DNA of 42,371 bases from Halopseudomonas salina (GCF_008641105.1 NZ_VTTI01000012.1:97536-139906); one strand, 5' to 3'. Shown: positions 1 through 9,066, counted from the first letter of the stretch. The notes: generated from the sequence alone by a model not told the origin. Made by a program: numbers and translations.

Positions 1-1180
1 GCAGATCGAGCAGTTCAAGGGCGGTCTTGCGCTCCTCTTCGGTTTCCAGGGTCTCGGTATCATCGAACAGGCGTGCAGCGTAGAGGCCCAGATCGAACGC
101 GCCTTCCACATAGGCTTTCTGGGTCAGCAGCAGGCGCTTGATGTCAGTGTGCTGGATGATCGACACCTGTGGCGAAGACGGGTCCTTGCCATCGGGTAGC
201 CGGCCCTGGGGACGATCACGAGCATATTCCAGGGAGTACAGGTAGCCGGCATAGCCGAGCATGACCGCGCCCATACCCACACCGATACGTGCTTCGTTCA
301 TCATCTGGAACATGTACGACAGCCCGTTGTGCGGCTTGCCTACCAGATAGCCCACGCACTCGCCTTTTTCGCCAAAGTTCAACGCGGTTGAGGTGGTGCC
401 GCGCCAGCCCATCTTGTGGAACAGACCGGCCAGGGCAACGTCGTTGCGCTCGCCGACGGTGCCGTCATCATTGACCAGAAACTTGGGCACGATGAACAGC
501 GAAATGCCTTTCACACCGGGGGGAGCATCGGGCAGCTTGGCCAGCACCATGTGCACGATGTTTTCCGAAAGCGGATGGTCGCCACCGGAAATATAGATCT
601 TGTTGCCCTTGAGGCGATAGCTGCCGTCCTCGGCAGGTTCTGCCTTGGTGCGGATATCCGACAGCGACGAGCCGGCATGCGGCTCGGTCAGCGCCATGGT
701 GCCGAAGAAGCGACCCTCGATCATAGGCTGCAGGAAGCGCTCCTTCTGCTCTTCGCTACCAAAGTTCTCGATCAGGTTGGCTGCGCCCATTGTCAGCATT
801 GCATAAGAGGAGGTGGCGGCATTGGCTGACTGGAAATGCGCAAAGCAGGCCTGGGACAGCAGGTTGGGCATCTGCATGCCGCCCTGCTCGAAGGTGCGCG
901 TTGCATTCAGAAAGCCGGCTTCGAGGAAGGCGTCGACGGCCGGTTTCACTTCCGGGATGAGCTCGGCCGCACCATCGACGTACTTGGGCTCGTTCTCGTC
1001 GCTCTTGCGGTTGTGCGGCGCGAAATACTTGTCGGCAATGGTGCGCGCAGTATTGATAGCCGCGTCAAAGGTCTCACGGTTGTGATCGGCGAAGCGAGGG
1101 CGCTCGGTCAGGCCTTCGGCATCCAGCACTTCGTAGAGTTCGAAGGCCAGGTTGCGTGAATCAAGTAGGGTATCGGACAT
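1..1180 (-). CDS. Acyl-CoA dehydrogenase, partial (C-terminal part outside window)
   Basis: The gene is read on the minus strand from ATG at 1180 (protein start [19 protein letters not shown]) and stays open to the window edge, giving 393 codons. The family oxidises acyl-CoA to trans-2-enoyl-CoA with FAD in beta-oxidation. The N-terminal helical domain is followed near residues 160-180 by the FAD/substrate motif [17 protein letters not shown], then by [13 protein letters not shown] and [12 protein letters not shown], all typical of the roughly 600-residue bacterial acyl-CoA dehydrogenases. It resembles the second dehydrogenase at 9178-10983 in these blocks, so the two are paralogues. The catalytic base region and C-terminal extension lie outside the window. 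No PsrA-like palindrome is visible in 1181-1266. The chain-length preference cannot be told from sequence. Confidence 0.9.
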   Translation of the reverse strand, partial: MSDTLLDSRNLAFELYEVLDAEGLTERPRFADHNRETFDAAINTARTIADKYFAPHNRKSDENEPKYVDGAAELIPEVKPAVDAFLEAGFLNATRTFEQGGMQMPNLLSQACFAHFQSANAATSSYAMLTMGAANLIENFGSEEQKERFLQPMIEGRFFGTMALTEPHAGSSLSDIRTKAEPAEDGSYRLKGNKIYISGGDHPLSENIVHMVLAKLPDAPPGVKGISLFIVPKFLVNDDGTVGERNDVALAGLFHKMGWRGTTSTALNFGEKGECVGYLVGKPHNGLSYMFQMMNEARIGVGMGAVMLGYAGYLYSLEYARDRPQGRLPDGKDPSSPQVSIIQHTDIKRLLLTQKAYVEGAFDLGLYAARLFDDTETLETEEERKTALELLDL

Positions 1181-1266
1181 GCTCGGTGCCTCTGTGAAAA
1201 GTGCGTGCAGTGTATGCAGTCAAAAGGTGACTGAAAACGGCCATTGATATCTCTTATGCCGTCTGA

Positions 1267-2247
1267 TCAGAACAGCCGAAGCAGCGGCTCATCAAGCGCC
1301 GCGCGCTGCTCGCGCAGGGTCAAGACCTGGTCTGCCCAGTACCGCTCGCTGGCAAACCAGGGAAAGTGCCGCGGAAAGGCCGGATCGTCCCAGCGACGTG
1401 CCAACCAGGCGCTGTAATGTACCAGACGCAATGTTCTCAGCGATTCTATCAGAGCCAACTGGCGTGGATCGAAGTCGTGAAACTCGTTGTAACCTTCTAC
1501 CAGCTCGGCCAGTTGGGCCTGACGCTGGTTATGGTCACCAGACAGCATCATCCACAGATCCTGAATTGCCGGGCCCTGCCGGCAGTCGTCCATGTCGACC
1601 ATATACAGGCTTTCGTCTCGCCAGAGCAGGTTGCCTACATGCAGATCGCCGTGAAGCCGGATCGTTTTGTACGGGACTGCTTGCATGCGCTGGTCGATCA
1701 CCTGCATCAGGTCGTCGGCAACGGAGAAGTACGCCGGACGCAGATTCTCGGGTACTACGCCAGAGTCGCGCAGCCAGGCAATACTGTCGTGGCCGAAGCT
1801 CTGCACAGTGAGCGATGGTCGGTGTTCGAAGGGGCGCATCGCTCCCACCGCATGCAGGCGACCAACCAGACGGCCAAGCATCAACAGGTGGTCGGGATTA
1901 TCCAGTTCCGGTGCGCGTCCACCAAAGCGCTTGAACAGGCTGAAGCGAAAGCCGGCAAACTCGAACAGCGTGCGGCCTTCGACCTGCATCGGCGGAATGA
2001 CTGGAATGTCCCTGTCAGCCAATTCGAGCGAATAGGCATGCTCCTCGAGTATGGCTTCATCGCTCCAGCGCACAGGGCGGTAGAATTTGGCAATCAGTGG
2101 CTGTGCGCCCTCAATACCTATCTGAAAAACCCGGTTCTCGTAGCTGTTCAACGTTAGAGTGCGTGCATCACTGAGAAAGCCAAGGGACTCCACCGCATCG
2201 AGCACGGTGTCGGGTGTCAGTAGAGCAAAGGGGTGTTGCGAGTCCAT
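1267..2247 (-). CDS. srkA: Stress response serine/threonine kinase SrkA (YihE/RdoA family)
   Basis: A 326-residue aminoglycoside-phosphotransferase-fold kinase. In Escherichia coli SrkA phosphorylates Ser/Thr and protects against stress-induced death, including the MazF and Cpx/ROS-linked pathways. Visible family marks are the N-terminal LTLNSYENRVFQIG (nucleotide loop region, residues about 31-44), the catalytic-loop LHGDLHVGNLLW with its HGD near residue 200, and the metal-binding MVDMDDCRQGP that follows. Length matches the family (about 325). It lies downstream of comF in the same direction, with a gap (2248-2355) holding a solo arm of the heptamer repeat. The start ATG at 2247 gives MDSQHPFALLTPDTVLDAV, in line with homologues. 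Function is assigned by family only. Confidence 0.9.
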   Translation of the reverse strand: MDSQHPFALLTPDTVLDAVESLGFLSDARTLTLNSYENRVFQIGIEGAQPLIAKFYRPVRWSDEAILEEHAYSLELADRDIPVIPPMQVEGRTLFEFAGFRFSLFKRFGGRAPELDNPDHLLMLGRLVGRLHAVGAMRPFEHRPSLTVQSFGHDSIAWLRDSGVVPENLRPAYFSVADDLMQVIDQRMQAVPYKTIRLHGDLHVGNLLWRDESLYMVDMDDCRQGPAIQDLWMMLSGDHNQRQAQLAELVEGYNEFHDFDPRQLALIESLRTLRLVHYSAWLARRWDDPAFPRHFPWFASERYWADQVLTLREQRAALDEPLLRLF

Positions 2248-2293
2248 GGTTGAGCAGCCAGCAAGAATAGACGGTCATGTTCGCGCTTATGAC

Positions 2294-2322
2294 CGCAAGC
2301 CGCAAGCTTCAAGCGACAGAGC
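2294..2322 (+). repeat. Heptamer repeat, solo arm (copy A)
   Basis: CGCAAGC, CGCAAGC, TTCAAGC and GACAGAGC follow one another without break, giving three clean NNCAAGC heptamers and a decayed fourth. No facing GCTTGNN arm is found in the rest of the gap between comF and srkA, so this looks like a half-deleted copy of the elements at 4213, 13108, 27213, 31583 and 34447. Confidence 0.6.
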
Positions 2323-2355
2323 TAGGGTGCCGGTGGAGATTTGCCGGGGGATGGC

Positions 2356-3075
2356 TCAGGGGGTTCTGGCTATGCACCAGATGCTCACGCTGGCAGCGCC
2401 GGCCTCTATCAATGTCTGACTGGCTGCGTCGGCGGTGGTACCGGTAGTCACCACGTCATCGACAAGAGCCAGATGCAGGCCGGTAACCGCCGCCGTTGGC
2501 GGAGATTGAAAAGCGTTGGCCAGATTGCGTTTGCGATCATTGGCACTTAGCCCCTGTTGTGCCGCGGTGTGGCGCACCCGCCGCAGGCTATGCCTGCACA
2601 GTGGGAGCTGCAGATATCTGGCCACCGGACCGGCGATTTCCTGGGCCTGATTGAAACCGCGTCTGGCCTGGCGCTTTGGATGCAGCGGCATAGGCAGCAC
2701 CCGGTCGGGCAACGATTGATCATGTTCGCTGTAGTGAAAATGAACTGCCTCAGCCAGTAGGCGCGCCAGGAGTCTGCCGTAGATCAGTTGGTCGTGATAT
2801 TTGAAGGCTGGAATCAGGCTGTCGATGGGGAAGCGGTACAGCAGGGGGCTGACCACCTGTGCAAAGGTGGGGTTGCGCAGCTGACACTTGCCGCACAGCT
2901 GGTTGTCTACGGGGAGCGGCAGGGCGCAGCGTCGGCATTGGCTGTGCAGCCAGGGCAGATCTGTGCGGCAGGCGTCGCAGATTCCGCTAGTGGTCTGGGC
3001 GCCGTCGCCCAGGCACAACAGGCAACGGCTCGGATGGCTATTAATTAACCACTTGTAAACCTGCGATATGTTCAA
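2356..3075 (-). CDS. comF: ComF family phosphoribosyltransferase-like protein
   Basis: A 239-residue ComF/GntX-type protein. The N-terminus has a zinc-ribbon-like Cys set (CLLC near residues 18-21, CDAC, CRRC, CGKC). The C-terminal half is a phosphoribosyltransferase fold with the PRPP-binding motif LALVDDVVTTGTT near residues 203-215 and the family segment RRGFNQAQEIA. Relatives are linked to DNA uptake in competent bacteria, or to use of DNA as nutrient; the biochemical reaction is unsettled. The most upstream in-frame start is TTG at 3075, preceded by AAGGAGG (minus strand of 3086-3092) at 10 bases. No ATG lies nearby, so the start is uncertain. The start codon lies inside the BirA-type operator shared with bioB, so biotin repressor could also affect this gene. 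Confidence 0.85.
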   Translation of the reverse strand: MNISQVYKWLINSHPSRCLLCLGDGAQTTSGICDACRTDLPWLHSQCRRCALPLPVDNQLCGKCQLRNPTFAQVVSPLLYRFPIDSLIPAFKYHDQLIYGRLLARLLAEAVHFHYSEHDQSLPDRVLPMPLHPKRQARRGFNQAQEIAGPVARYLQLPLCRHSLRRVRHTAAQQGLSANDRKRNLANAFQSPPTAAVTGLHLALVDDVVTTGTTADAASQTLIEAGAASVSIWCIARTP

Positions 3076-3085
3076 TGGTTGACAG
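3053..3085. promoter_or_regulatory. BirA-type biotin operator between comF and bioB
   Basis: TTGTAAACC, then 15 bases, then GGTTGACAG. The gammaproteobacterial BirA box is TTGTAAACC-N14/15-GGTTTACAA, so the left half-site is perfect and the right differs at two positions. It overlaps the likely -35 of bioB (TTGACA, 3079-3084) and the TTG start of comF (3075). Repression by BirA with biotinyl-AMP is inferred from this match and the position; birA itself is not in the window. Confidence 0.8.
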
Positions 3086-3106
3086 CCTCCTTGCCGCCGT
3101 TATCAT
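3079..3106 (+). promoter_or_regulatory. Candidate sigma-70 promoter of bioB
   Basis: TTGACA at 3079-3084, 16-base spacer, TATCAT at 3101-3106, about 55 bases ahead of the bioB ATG. The -35 sits in the right half of the BirA box. On the other strand TTGGTT (3122-3127) and GATAAC (3099-3104) at 17 bases could serve comF. Confidence 0.55.
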
Positions 3107-3161
3107 GCGACTCATAGCTTCAACCAACTCCGTTTTCCGTGCAACCGCCAGGATCTAATTC

Positions 3162-4208
3162 ATGACAGCCTCAGTAACCCGCCACAACTGGACACCGGCA
3201 GACGTGCTGGCCCTGTTCCGTCAGCCTTTCAACGACCTGCTGTTCCAGGCCCAGACCGTTCACCGCCAGCATTTCGATGCCAACCGGGTGCAGGTCTCAA
3301 CGTTGCTGTCGATCAAGACCGGTTCTTGCCCAGAGGATTGCAAGTATTGCCCCCAGTCCGGCCACTACAACACTGGCCTGGAAAAGGAAAAGCTGCTGGA
3401 AGTGCAAAAAGTGCTGGATGAGGCCGCTGCAGCCAAGGCGATTGGCGCAACCCGCTTCTGTATGGGCGCGGCATGGAAGCATCCTTCCGAGAAGGACATG
3501 CCCTACGTTCTGGAGATGGTCAAGGGTGTACGCAAGTTGGGTCTGGAAACCTGCATGACCCTGGGCAAGCTGACCAAGGAGCAGACAGCTGCACTGGCCG
3601 ACGCCGGGCTGGACTACTACAACCACAACCTGGACACCTCCCCCGAATTCTATAGCAGTATCATCACCACTCGCACATTCGGTGATCGCTTGGAAACGCT
3701 TTCCTATGTGCGTGATGCGGGCATGAAGATCTGCTCCGGCGGTATTCTGGGTATGGGTGAATCCATTGAGGATCGCGCTGGTCTGCTGATCCAGTTGGCC
3801 AACCTGCCAGAGCATCCCGAGAGTGTGCCGATCAACATGCTGGTCAAGGTCAAGGGCACGCCGCTGGAAAACGAAGAGGATGTTGATCCCTTTGATTTTA
3901 TCCGCACCCTGGCCGTAGCGCGCATCATGATGCCCAAGTCCCATGTGCGTCTGTCTGCAGGTCGCGAACAGATGAACGAGCAGACCCAGGCCCTGGCATT
4001 TTTCGCTGGCGCCAACTCGATCTTCTACGGTGACCGGCTGCTGACCACCTCCAATCCGCAGGCCGAGAAAGACATGCGTCTGTTCGAGCGTCTGGGCATC
4101 AAGCCCGAAGAGCGCCAGGAGCACGACGACGAAGTGCACCAGGCCGCGATCGAGCAAGCCCTGGTCGAGCAGCGTGATAGCGAAATGTTTGTTAACGCGG
4201 CAGGCTGA
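3162..4208 (+). CDS. bioB: Biotin synthase
   Basis: A radical-SAM enzyme of 348 residues that inserts sulfur into dethiobiotin, the last step of biotin synthesis. The radical-SAM cluster motif is CPEDCKYC near residues 58-65, inside [18 protein letters not shown]. Further family segments are [23 protein letters not shown] and [12 protein letters not shown], with RLSAGREQM carrying the conserved Arg ligand of the [2Fe-2S] cluster. Length equals that of Pseudomonas BioB. It is the first gene of bioB-F-H-C-D, downstream of a BirA-type operator. A heptamer inverted-repeat element (copy B) separates it from bioF, so expression of the two may not be simply coupled. The start ATG at 3162 is the only reasonable one. 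Confidence 0.98.
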   Translation: MTASVTRHNWTPADVLALFRQPFNDLLFQAQTVHRQHFDANRVQVSTLLSIKTGSCPEDCKYCPQSGHYNTGLEKEKLLEVQKVLDEAAAAKAIGATRFCMGAAWKHPSEKDMPYVLEMVKGVRKLGLETCMTLGKLTKEQTAALADAGLDYYNHNLDTSPEFYSSIITTRTFGDRLETLSYVRDAGMKICSGGILGMGESIEDRAGLLIQLANLPEHPESVPINMLVKVKGTPLENEEDVDPFDFIRTLAVARIMMPKSHVRLSAGREQMNEQTQALAFFAGANSIFYGDRLLTTSNPQAEKDMRLFERLGIKPEERQEHDDEVHQAAIEQALVEQRDSEMFVNAAG

Positions 4209-4212
4209 TAAA

Positions 4213-4343
4213 CAGCAGCCGCAAGCTTCAAGCTTCAAGTGACAAGCTGCGGGTGCTCTCGGCACCCTCAGGGTGTCCCCGATCAATTCGACTATCAGTG
4301 CGCACGGTCAGCTTGCTGCTTGAAGCTTGCCGCTTGCAGCTGT
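4213..4343. repeat. Heptamer inverted-repeat element, copy B (bioB-bioF)
   Basis: The left arm 4213-4252 is made of NNCAAGC units (CGCAAGC, TTCAAGC, TTCAAGT, GACAAGC). The right arm 4308-4343 is the facing series (CAGCTTG, CTGCTTG, AAGCTTG, CCGCTTG). The 55-base core has no gene. The right inner edge reads GCACGGTCAGCTTG (4302-4315), the motif shared with copies D, E and F. It fills nearly the whole gap between the bioB stop and the bioF start, so its transcript would form a long hairpin just before the bioF ribosome-binding region. Confidence 0.8.
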
Positions 4344-4352
4344 GTGAGCCAT

Positions 4353-5528
4353 ATGTCCTTCGACCTGTCGTCCCGTCTTGCCGAGCGCCGTGCCGCTCAC
4401 CTGTATCGTCAGCGTCCGCTGCTCGAGTCGCCCCAGGGCGTTAGGGTGACGGTGGACGGGCAGGCATTATTGGCATTTTGTAGTAACGATTACCTGGGGC
4501 TGGCCAACCACCCGGAAGTGATCGATGCATTCACCCGGGGTGCGCGCCAGTGGGGTGTCGGTGGCGGCGCCTCGCATCTGGTGGTCGGTCACAGCGAACC
4601 ACATCATCAGCTGGAAGAAGCCCTGGCGCACTTTACCGGTCGGCCGCGAGCACTGCTGATGTCCAGCGGTTATATGGCCAATATCGGCGCGGTGACGGCG
4701 CTGGTCGGCAAGGGCGATACCATTTTGCAGGACCGTCTCAATCACGCATCTCTCCTGGATGCGGGCCTGCTCAGTGGCGCGCGGTTCTCGCGTTATCTGC
4801 ACAATGACCCGGTCAGCCTGGCATCCCGGCTGGAAAAGGCCGTGGGAAATACGCTGGTTGTGACTGACGGGGTGTTCAGTATGGACGGCGATCTTGCCGA
4901 CCTGCCTTCCCTGTGTGCGACCGCACGAGCCAAGGATGCCTGGGTCATGGTGGATGATGCCCACGGTTTCGGCTGCCTGGGCAGGAACGGCGGCGGCATT
5001 GTCGAGCATTTCGGCCTGGGCATGGGGGATGTCCCGGTATTGATAGGTACCTTGGGCAAGGGTTTTGGTACCGCGGGCGCCTTTATTGCTGGCAGTGAGG
5101 AGTTGATCGAGACATTGATTCAATTCGCCCGACCATACATATACACCACTAGCCAGCCACCCGCAGTGGCATGCGCCACACTGGCCAGTCTGCAGTTGCT
5201 GCGCGATGAACACTGGCGCCGCGATCACCTGCAGCAACTGATTACACAGTTTCGCGCCGGCGTTGCCGAGCTCGGGCTGGAGCTGATGGACAGCCCTAGC
5301 CCCATTCAGCCTATTCTGGTGGGTAGCAGCGCCCGCGCGCTGGCATTGTCTGCCGCGCTGCGTGAGCAGGGGATTCTGGTTACCGCGATTCGTCCGCCGA
5401 CTGTACCCCAAGGCACCGCCAGATTGCGCGTCACCCTGTGCGCCGCTCATAGCGAGGATGACGTGGGGCAACTGATAGCCGCCCTGAAGCATGCGCTGAC
5501 CAAACTGCCGGAGCAGACACATGACTGA
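4353..5528 (+). CDS. bioF: 8-amino-7-oxononanoate synthase
   Basis: A PLP-dependent enzyme joining pimeloyl-ACP (or -CoA) with alanine to give 8-amino-7-oxononanoate. The ATG at 4353 starts [20 protein letters not shown], as in other Pseudomonas BioF, and gives 391 residues; upstream in-frame codons run into repeat copy B and are not likely used. Visible motifs are [27 protein letters not shown], the PLP-contacting DDAHGFG, and [12 protein letters not shown] with the Schiff-base lysine near residue 237. No strong Shine-Dalgarno is seen before the start; the repeat arm ends 9 bases upstream of it. The gene overlaps bioH by 8 bases, which suggests coupled translation. Confidence 0.97.
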   Translation: MSFDLSSRLAERRAAHLYRQRPLLESPQGVRVTVDGQALLAFCSNDYLGLANHPEVIDAFTRGARQWGVGGGASHLVVGHSEPHHQLEEALAHFTGRPRALLMSSGYMANIGAVTALVGKGDTILQDRLNHASLLDAGLLSGARFSRYLHNDPVSLASRLEKAVGNTLVVTDGVFSMDGDLADLPSLCATARAKDAWVMVDDAHGFGCLGRNGGGIVEHFGLGMGDVPVLIGTLGKGFGTAGAFIAGSEELIETLIQFARPYIYTTSQPPAVACATLASLQLLRDEHWRRDHLQQLITQFRAGVAELGLELMDSPSPIQPILVGSSARALALSAALREQGILVTAIRPPTVPQGTARLRVTLCAAHSEDDVGQLIAALKHALTKLPEQTHD

Positions 5529-6243
5529 TATCAGCTTGCTGCCTGGCTGGGCGATGGCCCCAACAACAATGCAGTCGCTGCGTGATGCCCTGCTGGAGCG
5601 CTTGCCAGCCAGCCGAGTGGGGTGTCATGCGCTGCCAGCAATCCAGCTTTCCAGCATGGAGCCGGATTTGACCGCGCTGGCTGAGAGCCTGAAGCCGGGC
5701 GTGCTGGTTGGCTGGTCACTCGGAGGCATGCTCGCACTACAGCTGCAGCGTCGTTTTCCCGAGCGCTTCAGCGCGGTAGTTACTATCGCCACTAATGCCT
5801 GTTTTGTCGCGAGAGCCGACTGGCCGACCGCGATGCCGTCTGACACTTTCAAGCAGTTCTTCGCGGATATGCGCAGCGAGCCAGAGAAAACGCTGAAGCG
5901 TTTCGCACTGTTGGTGACGCAAGGCAGTGCGCAGCGTCGCAGTCTGGGTAAGTTGCTGGAGTGGGACCGAGCCGATCACCAGCAACGCCTCAATGGTCTG
6001 GCGTTACTGGCGGTTGTGGACAATCGTGTGCCGCTATCGCGCAGTGTAGCGCCGATGCTGCATTGCCTGGGCGCTAACGATGCTCTGGTGCCCGCTGATG
6101 CGGCTGGGCCGCTGGAACGCCTGGCTGAGCCAGGCGTGGCGCGGGTGGTTGTACATCCAGAGGCCAGCCATGCGATCGTGCTCGAGCAACCCCTCTGGCT
6201 GGCCGATCAGATCGCCGGTTTCCTGGAGACCGCCAATGTCTGA
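5521..6243 (+). CDS. bioH: Pimeloyl-ACP methyl ester carboxylesterase
   Basis: An alpha/beta hydrolase of 240 residues that removes the methyl group from pimeloyl-ACP methyl ester, closing the BioC-BioH route to the pimeloyl moiety. The nucleophile elbow GWSLGGM is near residues 63-69, an acid residue is in GANDALVP, and the catalytic His is in EASHAIVL near residue 221. The length (240) is slightly shorter than E. coli BioH (256). It overlaps bioF upstream and bioC downstream by 8 bases each, so bioF-H-C are probably translated in a coupled way. Confidence 0.92.
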   Translation: MTDISLLPGWAMAPTTMQSLRDALLERLPASRVGCHALPAIQLSSMEPDLTALAESLKPGVLVGWSLGGMLALQLQRRFPERFSAVVTIATNACFVARADWPTAMPSDTFKQFFADMRSEPEKTLKRFALLVTQGSAQRRSLGKLLEWDRADHQQRLNGLALLAVVDNRVPLSRSVAPMLHCLGANDALVPADAAGPLERLAEPGVARVVVHPEASHAIVLEQPLWLADQIAGFLETANV

Positions 6244-7045
6244 GACAGCGATAGACAAGCAACGGGTCGCGGATTCATTCAGTCGCGCCGCAGCTACTTA
6301 CGATCAGGCGGCAGCCTTTCAGCGGAGTGCGGGGAGTAACCTGCTGGCACGCATACCCGCCCAGCTGCAGGCGCATGAGATCGTTGATCTGGGTGCGGGC
6401 ACGGGTTATTTCACCCGAGCTCTGACGCAGCGTTTTGCGGTTGCCGCAGCAGGTCTGGATCTGGCCGAGGGCATGCTACGTTTTGCCCGCCAGTGCAATG
6501 GTTCCGAACATGCCCTGCTCGACAGGCAACCGCGCTGGGTAGTGGCTGATGCAGAGGCTCTTCCTCTGCGCCCGGCCTCCCAGGATCTGATTTTTTCCAG
6601 TCTGGCGCTGCAGTGGTGTCCCGACCTTGCGCGGGCAATCGCAGAAGCGCGGCAGGCGCTGCGCCCGGGCGGTTGTCTTGCTTTTAACACTCTGGTTGAA
6701 GGGACGTTGTTCGAGTTGCAACGTGCCTGGCAGTCGGTGGATGCTTTCGTGCACGTCAACCGATTTATGCCTTCTGACGAGCTTCGACAGATTCTGGCCG
6801 CATCCGGTTTTTCGCATTGGCGTTGTGACTTAGAGACCCACGTGCTGCGGTATGGCCAGCTAGGCGAACTGACCCGCGAGCTCAAGGCATTGGGCGCGCA
6901 CAATATCAATCAGGGCAGGCCGGGAGGCCTCACCGGGCGCGCGCGACTGCGCGCTCTGACCCAGGCTTATGAAGCGTTCCGCCAACCCGAAGGGCTGCCC
7001 GCTACCTATCAGGTCGCGCAAATTCTCATGTTCAAGGAGTCATGA
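6236..7045 (+). CDS. bioC: Malonyl-ACP O-methyltransferase
   Basis: A SAM-dependent methyltransferase of 269 residues that methylates malonyl-ACP and so disguises it as a primer for fatty acid synthesis, the first step of pimelate formation. The SAM-binding motif DLGAGTGYFTR is near residues 44-54, followed by the acidic residue in AAGLDLAEGML and the post-motif segments VVADAEALPL and FSSLALQWCPDL. The N-terminus VADSFSRAAATYDQAA is the BioC signature. The ATG at 6236 lies inside the bioH end (overlap of 8 bases); longer in-frame options upstream lie within bioH and were rejected. bioD follows after 1 base. Confidence 0.95.
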   Translation: MSETAIDKQRVADSFSRAAATYDQAAAFQRSAGSNLLARIPAQLQAHEIVDLGAGTGYFTRALTQRFAVAAAGLDLAEGMLRFARQCNGSEHALLDRQPRWVVADAEALPLRPASQDLIFSSLALQWCPDLARAIAEARQALRPGGCLAFNTLVEGTLFELQRAWQSVDAFVHVNRFMPSDELRQILAASGFSHWRCDLETHVLRYGQLGELTRELKALGAHNINQGRPGGLTGRARLRALTQAYEAFRQPEGLPATYQVAQILMFKES

Positions 7046-7046
7046 C

Positions 7047-7727
7047 ATGCTCAAGCGTTATTTTGTGACTGGCACCGACACTGAAATCGGCAAGACCACC
7101 ATCGCCTGTGGCTTGTTGTGTGCAGCTCGACGCACAGGGCTTACCACTGCAGCGGCCAAGCCTGTCGCGGCTGGCTGCGAGCGTACCAGCGAGGGCCTGC
7201 GCAATGAAGATGCCTTGGCCCTGCAGGCCCAGTGCGATCCGGCATTGGCCTACGAGCTGATCAATCCAGTCACACTGGAGGCGGCTATCGCACCGCATAT
7301 TGCAGCGAATGAAGAGGGTGCGAATCTGACGGTCGAACTCCTCGCCGGTGGTTGCCTGCAGGTATTTGATCGCAAGGCCGAATTTACCCTGGTTGAGGGC
7401 GCGGGTGGCTGGCGCGTTCCTCTCAATCCGGAGCAGACCCTGGCTGATTTGGCACGCGAACTCCGGGTACCGGTCATCATGGTTGTGGGTATGCGCCTGG
7501 GCTGTATCAACCACGCTATTCTTACGGCTGAAGCGATCGCGGCGGATGGCATCGAGCTGGCCGGCTGGGTTGCAAACCAGGTGGACCCTGACATGAGTCG
7601 TCCACAGGAGAATCTGGCTACACTGAAAAAGTTGATACAGGCGCCTTATCTGGGCTATGTGCCCTGGTTGGAAGATGCTACCGCGGATCTTGTGGCGGAT
7701 TTTCTGGATATAACACCGCTGGTCTGA
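7047..7727 (+). CDS. bioD: Dethiobiotin synthetase
   Basis: An ATP-dependent carboxylase of 226 residues that closes the ureido ring of dethiobiotin from 7,8-diaminononanoate and CO2. The P-loop GTDTEIGKTT is at residues 8-17, the substrate lysine is in AAKPVAAG, and VEGAGGWRVPL near residue 115 is the family's second motif. The ATG at 7047 has AAGGAG (7034-7039) seven bases upstream; the overlapping ATG at 7042 is out of frame. It is the last biotin gene of the cluster. bioA is not in the window, as in other pseudomonads where it lies elsewhere. Confidence 0.97.
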   Translation: MLKRYFVTGTDTEIGKTTIACGLLCAARRTGLTTAAAKPVAAGCERTSEGLRNEDALALQAQCDPALAYELINPVTLEAAIAPHIAANEEGANLTVELLAGGCLQVFDRKAEFTLVEGAGGWRVPLNPEQTLADLARELRVPVIMVVGMRLGCINHAILTAEAIAADGIELAGWVANQVDPDMSRPQENLATLKKLIQAPYLGYVPWLEDATADLVADFLDITPLV

Positions 7728-7804
7728 AAGCGGTAGCGGGCCGGTATTCCAGGTAGTGGCTTTGTGCTTCAATAGCAGTGTTAACACACCAAGGAGTTAT
7801 GCTC

Positions 7805-8113
7805 ATGGCTAGTCTCGATTTGATGTCAGCCGGCATGAACAGTGTCCGTCAGGGTCAGTACCGTGCGTCGACTGCCGCAGCAGAAATTGCGCGCGTGGGC
7901 GTCCCTGCCGATCCGGCTGCCTCTCAGGCTGTACCGCTGCAGCCTGCCATCGACAAGCCCGCGGCTACTACCGCAGTGGACAGCAACCGCCCGGTCAATC
8001 TGGTAGACAGCCTGGTCGAAATGCGACAGGGTCAGCGCGAGGTCGAGGCGGGTTCTTCCGTTATCGATACTGCTTCTGAAGTGCTTGGCACTCTTCTGGA
8101 CGTGAAGGCCTGA
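7805..8113 (+). CDS. Small protein with flagellar rod/hook-like C-terminal tail
   Basis: 102 residues, not assigned to a named family. The ATG at 7805 is eight bases after AAGGAG (7791-7796); an ATG at 7799 in the same frame is only two bases from it and less likely. The middle is Ala/Pro-rich and probably disordered. The C-terminal 40 residues (NLVDSLVEMRQGQREVEAG, then DTASEVLGTLLDVKA) follow the amphipathic pattern of the C-termini of FlgC/FlgE/FlgG rod and hook proteins, where such a helix packs in the axial core. Whether it joins the flagellum is unknown; no flagellar gene is nearby. It sits between bioD and a SprA-related gene 24 bases downstream, probably one transcript with that gene. 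Confidence 0.75.
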   Translation: MASLDLMSAGMNSVRQGQYRASTAAAEIARVGVPADPAASQAVPLQPAIDKPAATTAVDSNRPVNLVDSLVEMRQGQREVEAGSSVIDTASEVLGTLLDVKA

Positions 8114-8125
8114 TTTAATCAGGCC
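8107..8125. other. Perfect palindrome overlapping a stop codon
   Basis: GGCCTGAT, TTA, ATCAGGCC: an 8-base perfect stem with a 3-base loop that includes the TGA stop at 8111-8113. There is no T-run after it, so it is not a convincing terminator. It may act as an mRNA hairpin between the two small genes. Confidence 0.5.
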
Positions 8126-8137
8126 ATTGGAACGCCC

Positions 8138-8944
8138 GTGAGCAGCATTGGCTCGTATTCTCCTTTTCCATCCTACATACCGCCGTCCGCTCGTGCGGAG
8201 CCCGCGCGCGGTTTTTCTGCGGGTGATCAGTTTCCCGTAGCAGTTTCCGCAGGTATGGCAACTGCCGCCCCTGGTGAGGGGGAGAATCCGCCAAGTGGAC
8301 AATCTGCCGGTATCCGTAACGATCTGCCGGGTTCCCTAGTCGGAGAGGGCGGCGTTGCGAAAGAGTCGGACGATAGCTCGCAGCGCGAGGCGCAAGTTCG
8401 CCAGGAGCTGGCGAGCAGAGAAGCCAGGCTGGAAATGATCGAGCAGGCCGAGATTCAGGACCTGGCAGCCAGGGATCGTGAGGTTCGCGCCCACGAGCAG
8501 GCGCACATGGCCGTCGGTGGTCAGTACGCGGGTGGCGTCAGTTACGATTACAGTCGTGGACCCGATGGGCGTCTTTACGCGACGGGTGGTTCGGTCTCGA
8601 TTGACATATCCCCTGTCTCAGGTGATCCGGCAGCGACCATCAACAAGATGCAACAGGTGCAGCGTGCCGCGCTGGCACCGGCCGAGCCCTCCGGACAGGA
8701 CCGGGTAGTCGCCGCCCAGGCGGCGCAACTGATTGCCCAGGCGCGCTCAGAAATCGCTTCCAGCACCGTGGAAGCTGAACCGCGGTCTGCTGCCTCCGGG
8801 AATGAGTCCGGTGAGGCAGAAACTGATGTCATAGAGCAGCCGGATGCCGCACCGGTGGTGTCCGGCTCCCGGGAGCTGGCCACCTATCGCCAGATAGATT
8901 CCTCGTCACAGTATGCACAGGCAACCTTCAGCGCCAGCGCCTGA
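8138..8944 (+). CDS. SprA-related putative metalloprotease-like protein
   Basis: 268 residues from GTG at 8138. The middle carries REVRAHEQAHMAVGGQYAGG (near residues 113-132), followed by YDYSRGPDGRLYATGGSVSI and a DPAATINKMQQVQRAAL segment. This is the core of the SprA-related family, noted as putative metalloproteases because of the HEQAH (HExxH) motif. Activity is inferred from the motif only. The first 85 residues and the C-terminal 70 are low-complexity and rich in Ser, Ala, Glu and Gly. No signal peptide or membrane segment is visible. It follows the small flagellar-tail-like gene; the pairing lies between the biotin cluster and the acyl-CoA dehydrogenase. No clear Shine-Dalgarno precedes the GTG. 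Confidence 0.8.
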   Translation: MSSIGSYSPFPSYIPPSARAEPARGFSAGDQFPVAVSAGMATAAPGEGENPPSGQSAGIRNDLPGSLVGEGGVAKESDDSSQREAQVRQELASREARLEMIEQAEIQDLAARDREVRAHEQAHMAVGGQYAGGVSYDYSRGPDGRLYATGGSVSIDISPVSGDPAATINKMQQVQRAALAPAEPSGQDRVVAAQAAQLIAQARSEIASSTVEAEPRSAASGNESGEAETDVIEQPDAAPVVSGSRELATYRQIDSSSQYAQATFSASA

Positions 8945-9066
8945 ATCTGCCGTATCTTTCTGCTTCCCTTCCTTCGTACTTCAGCCGTTGTTTTGTGCAT
9001 TGCAAGTAATGGTGCGTGGGCGCGGGCAGGTTACAAATAATTCCCGGGCCAGCGGATGACTGGGGC

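Noticed and set aside
3297..4286. Open frame of 329 codons on the minus strand inside bioB
   Set aside because: Antisense to bioB with a composition typical of a shadow frame, no ribosome site.
4213..4343. Repeat arms as Rho-independent terminators
   Set aside because: Arms are long and AT-poor at the ends with no T-run, and several lie within operons, so simple termination does not explain them.
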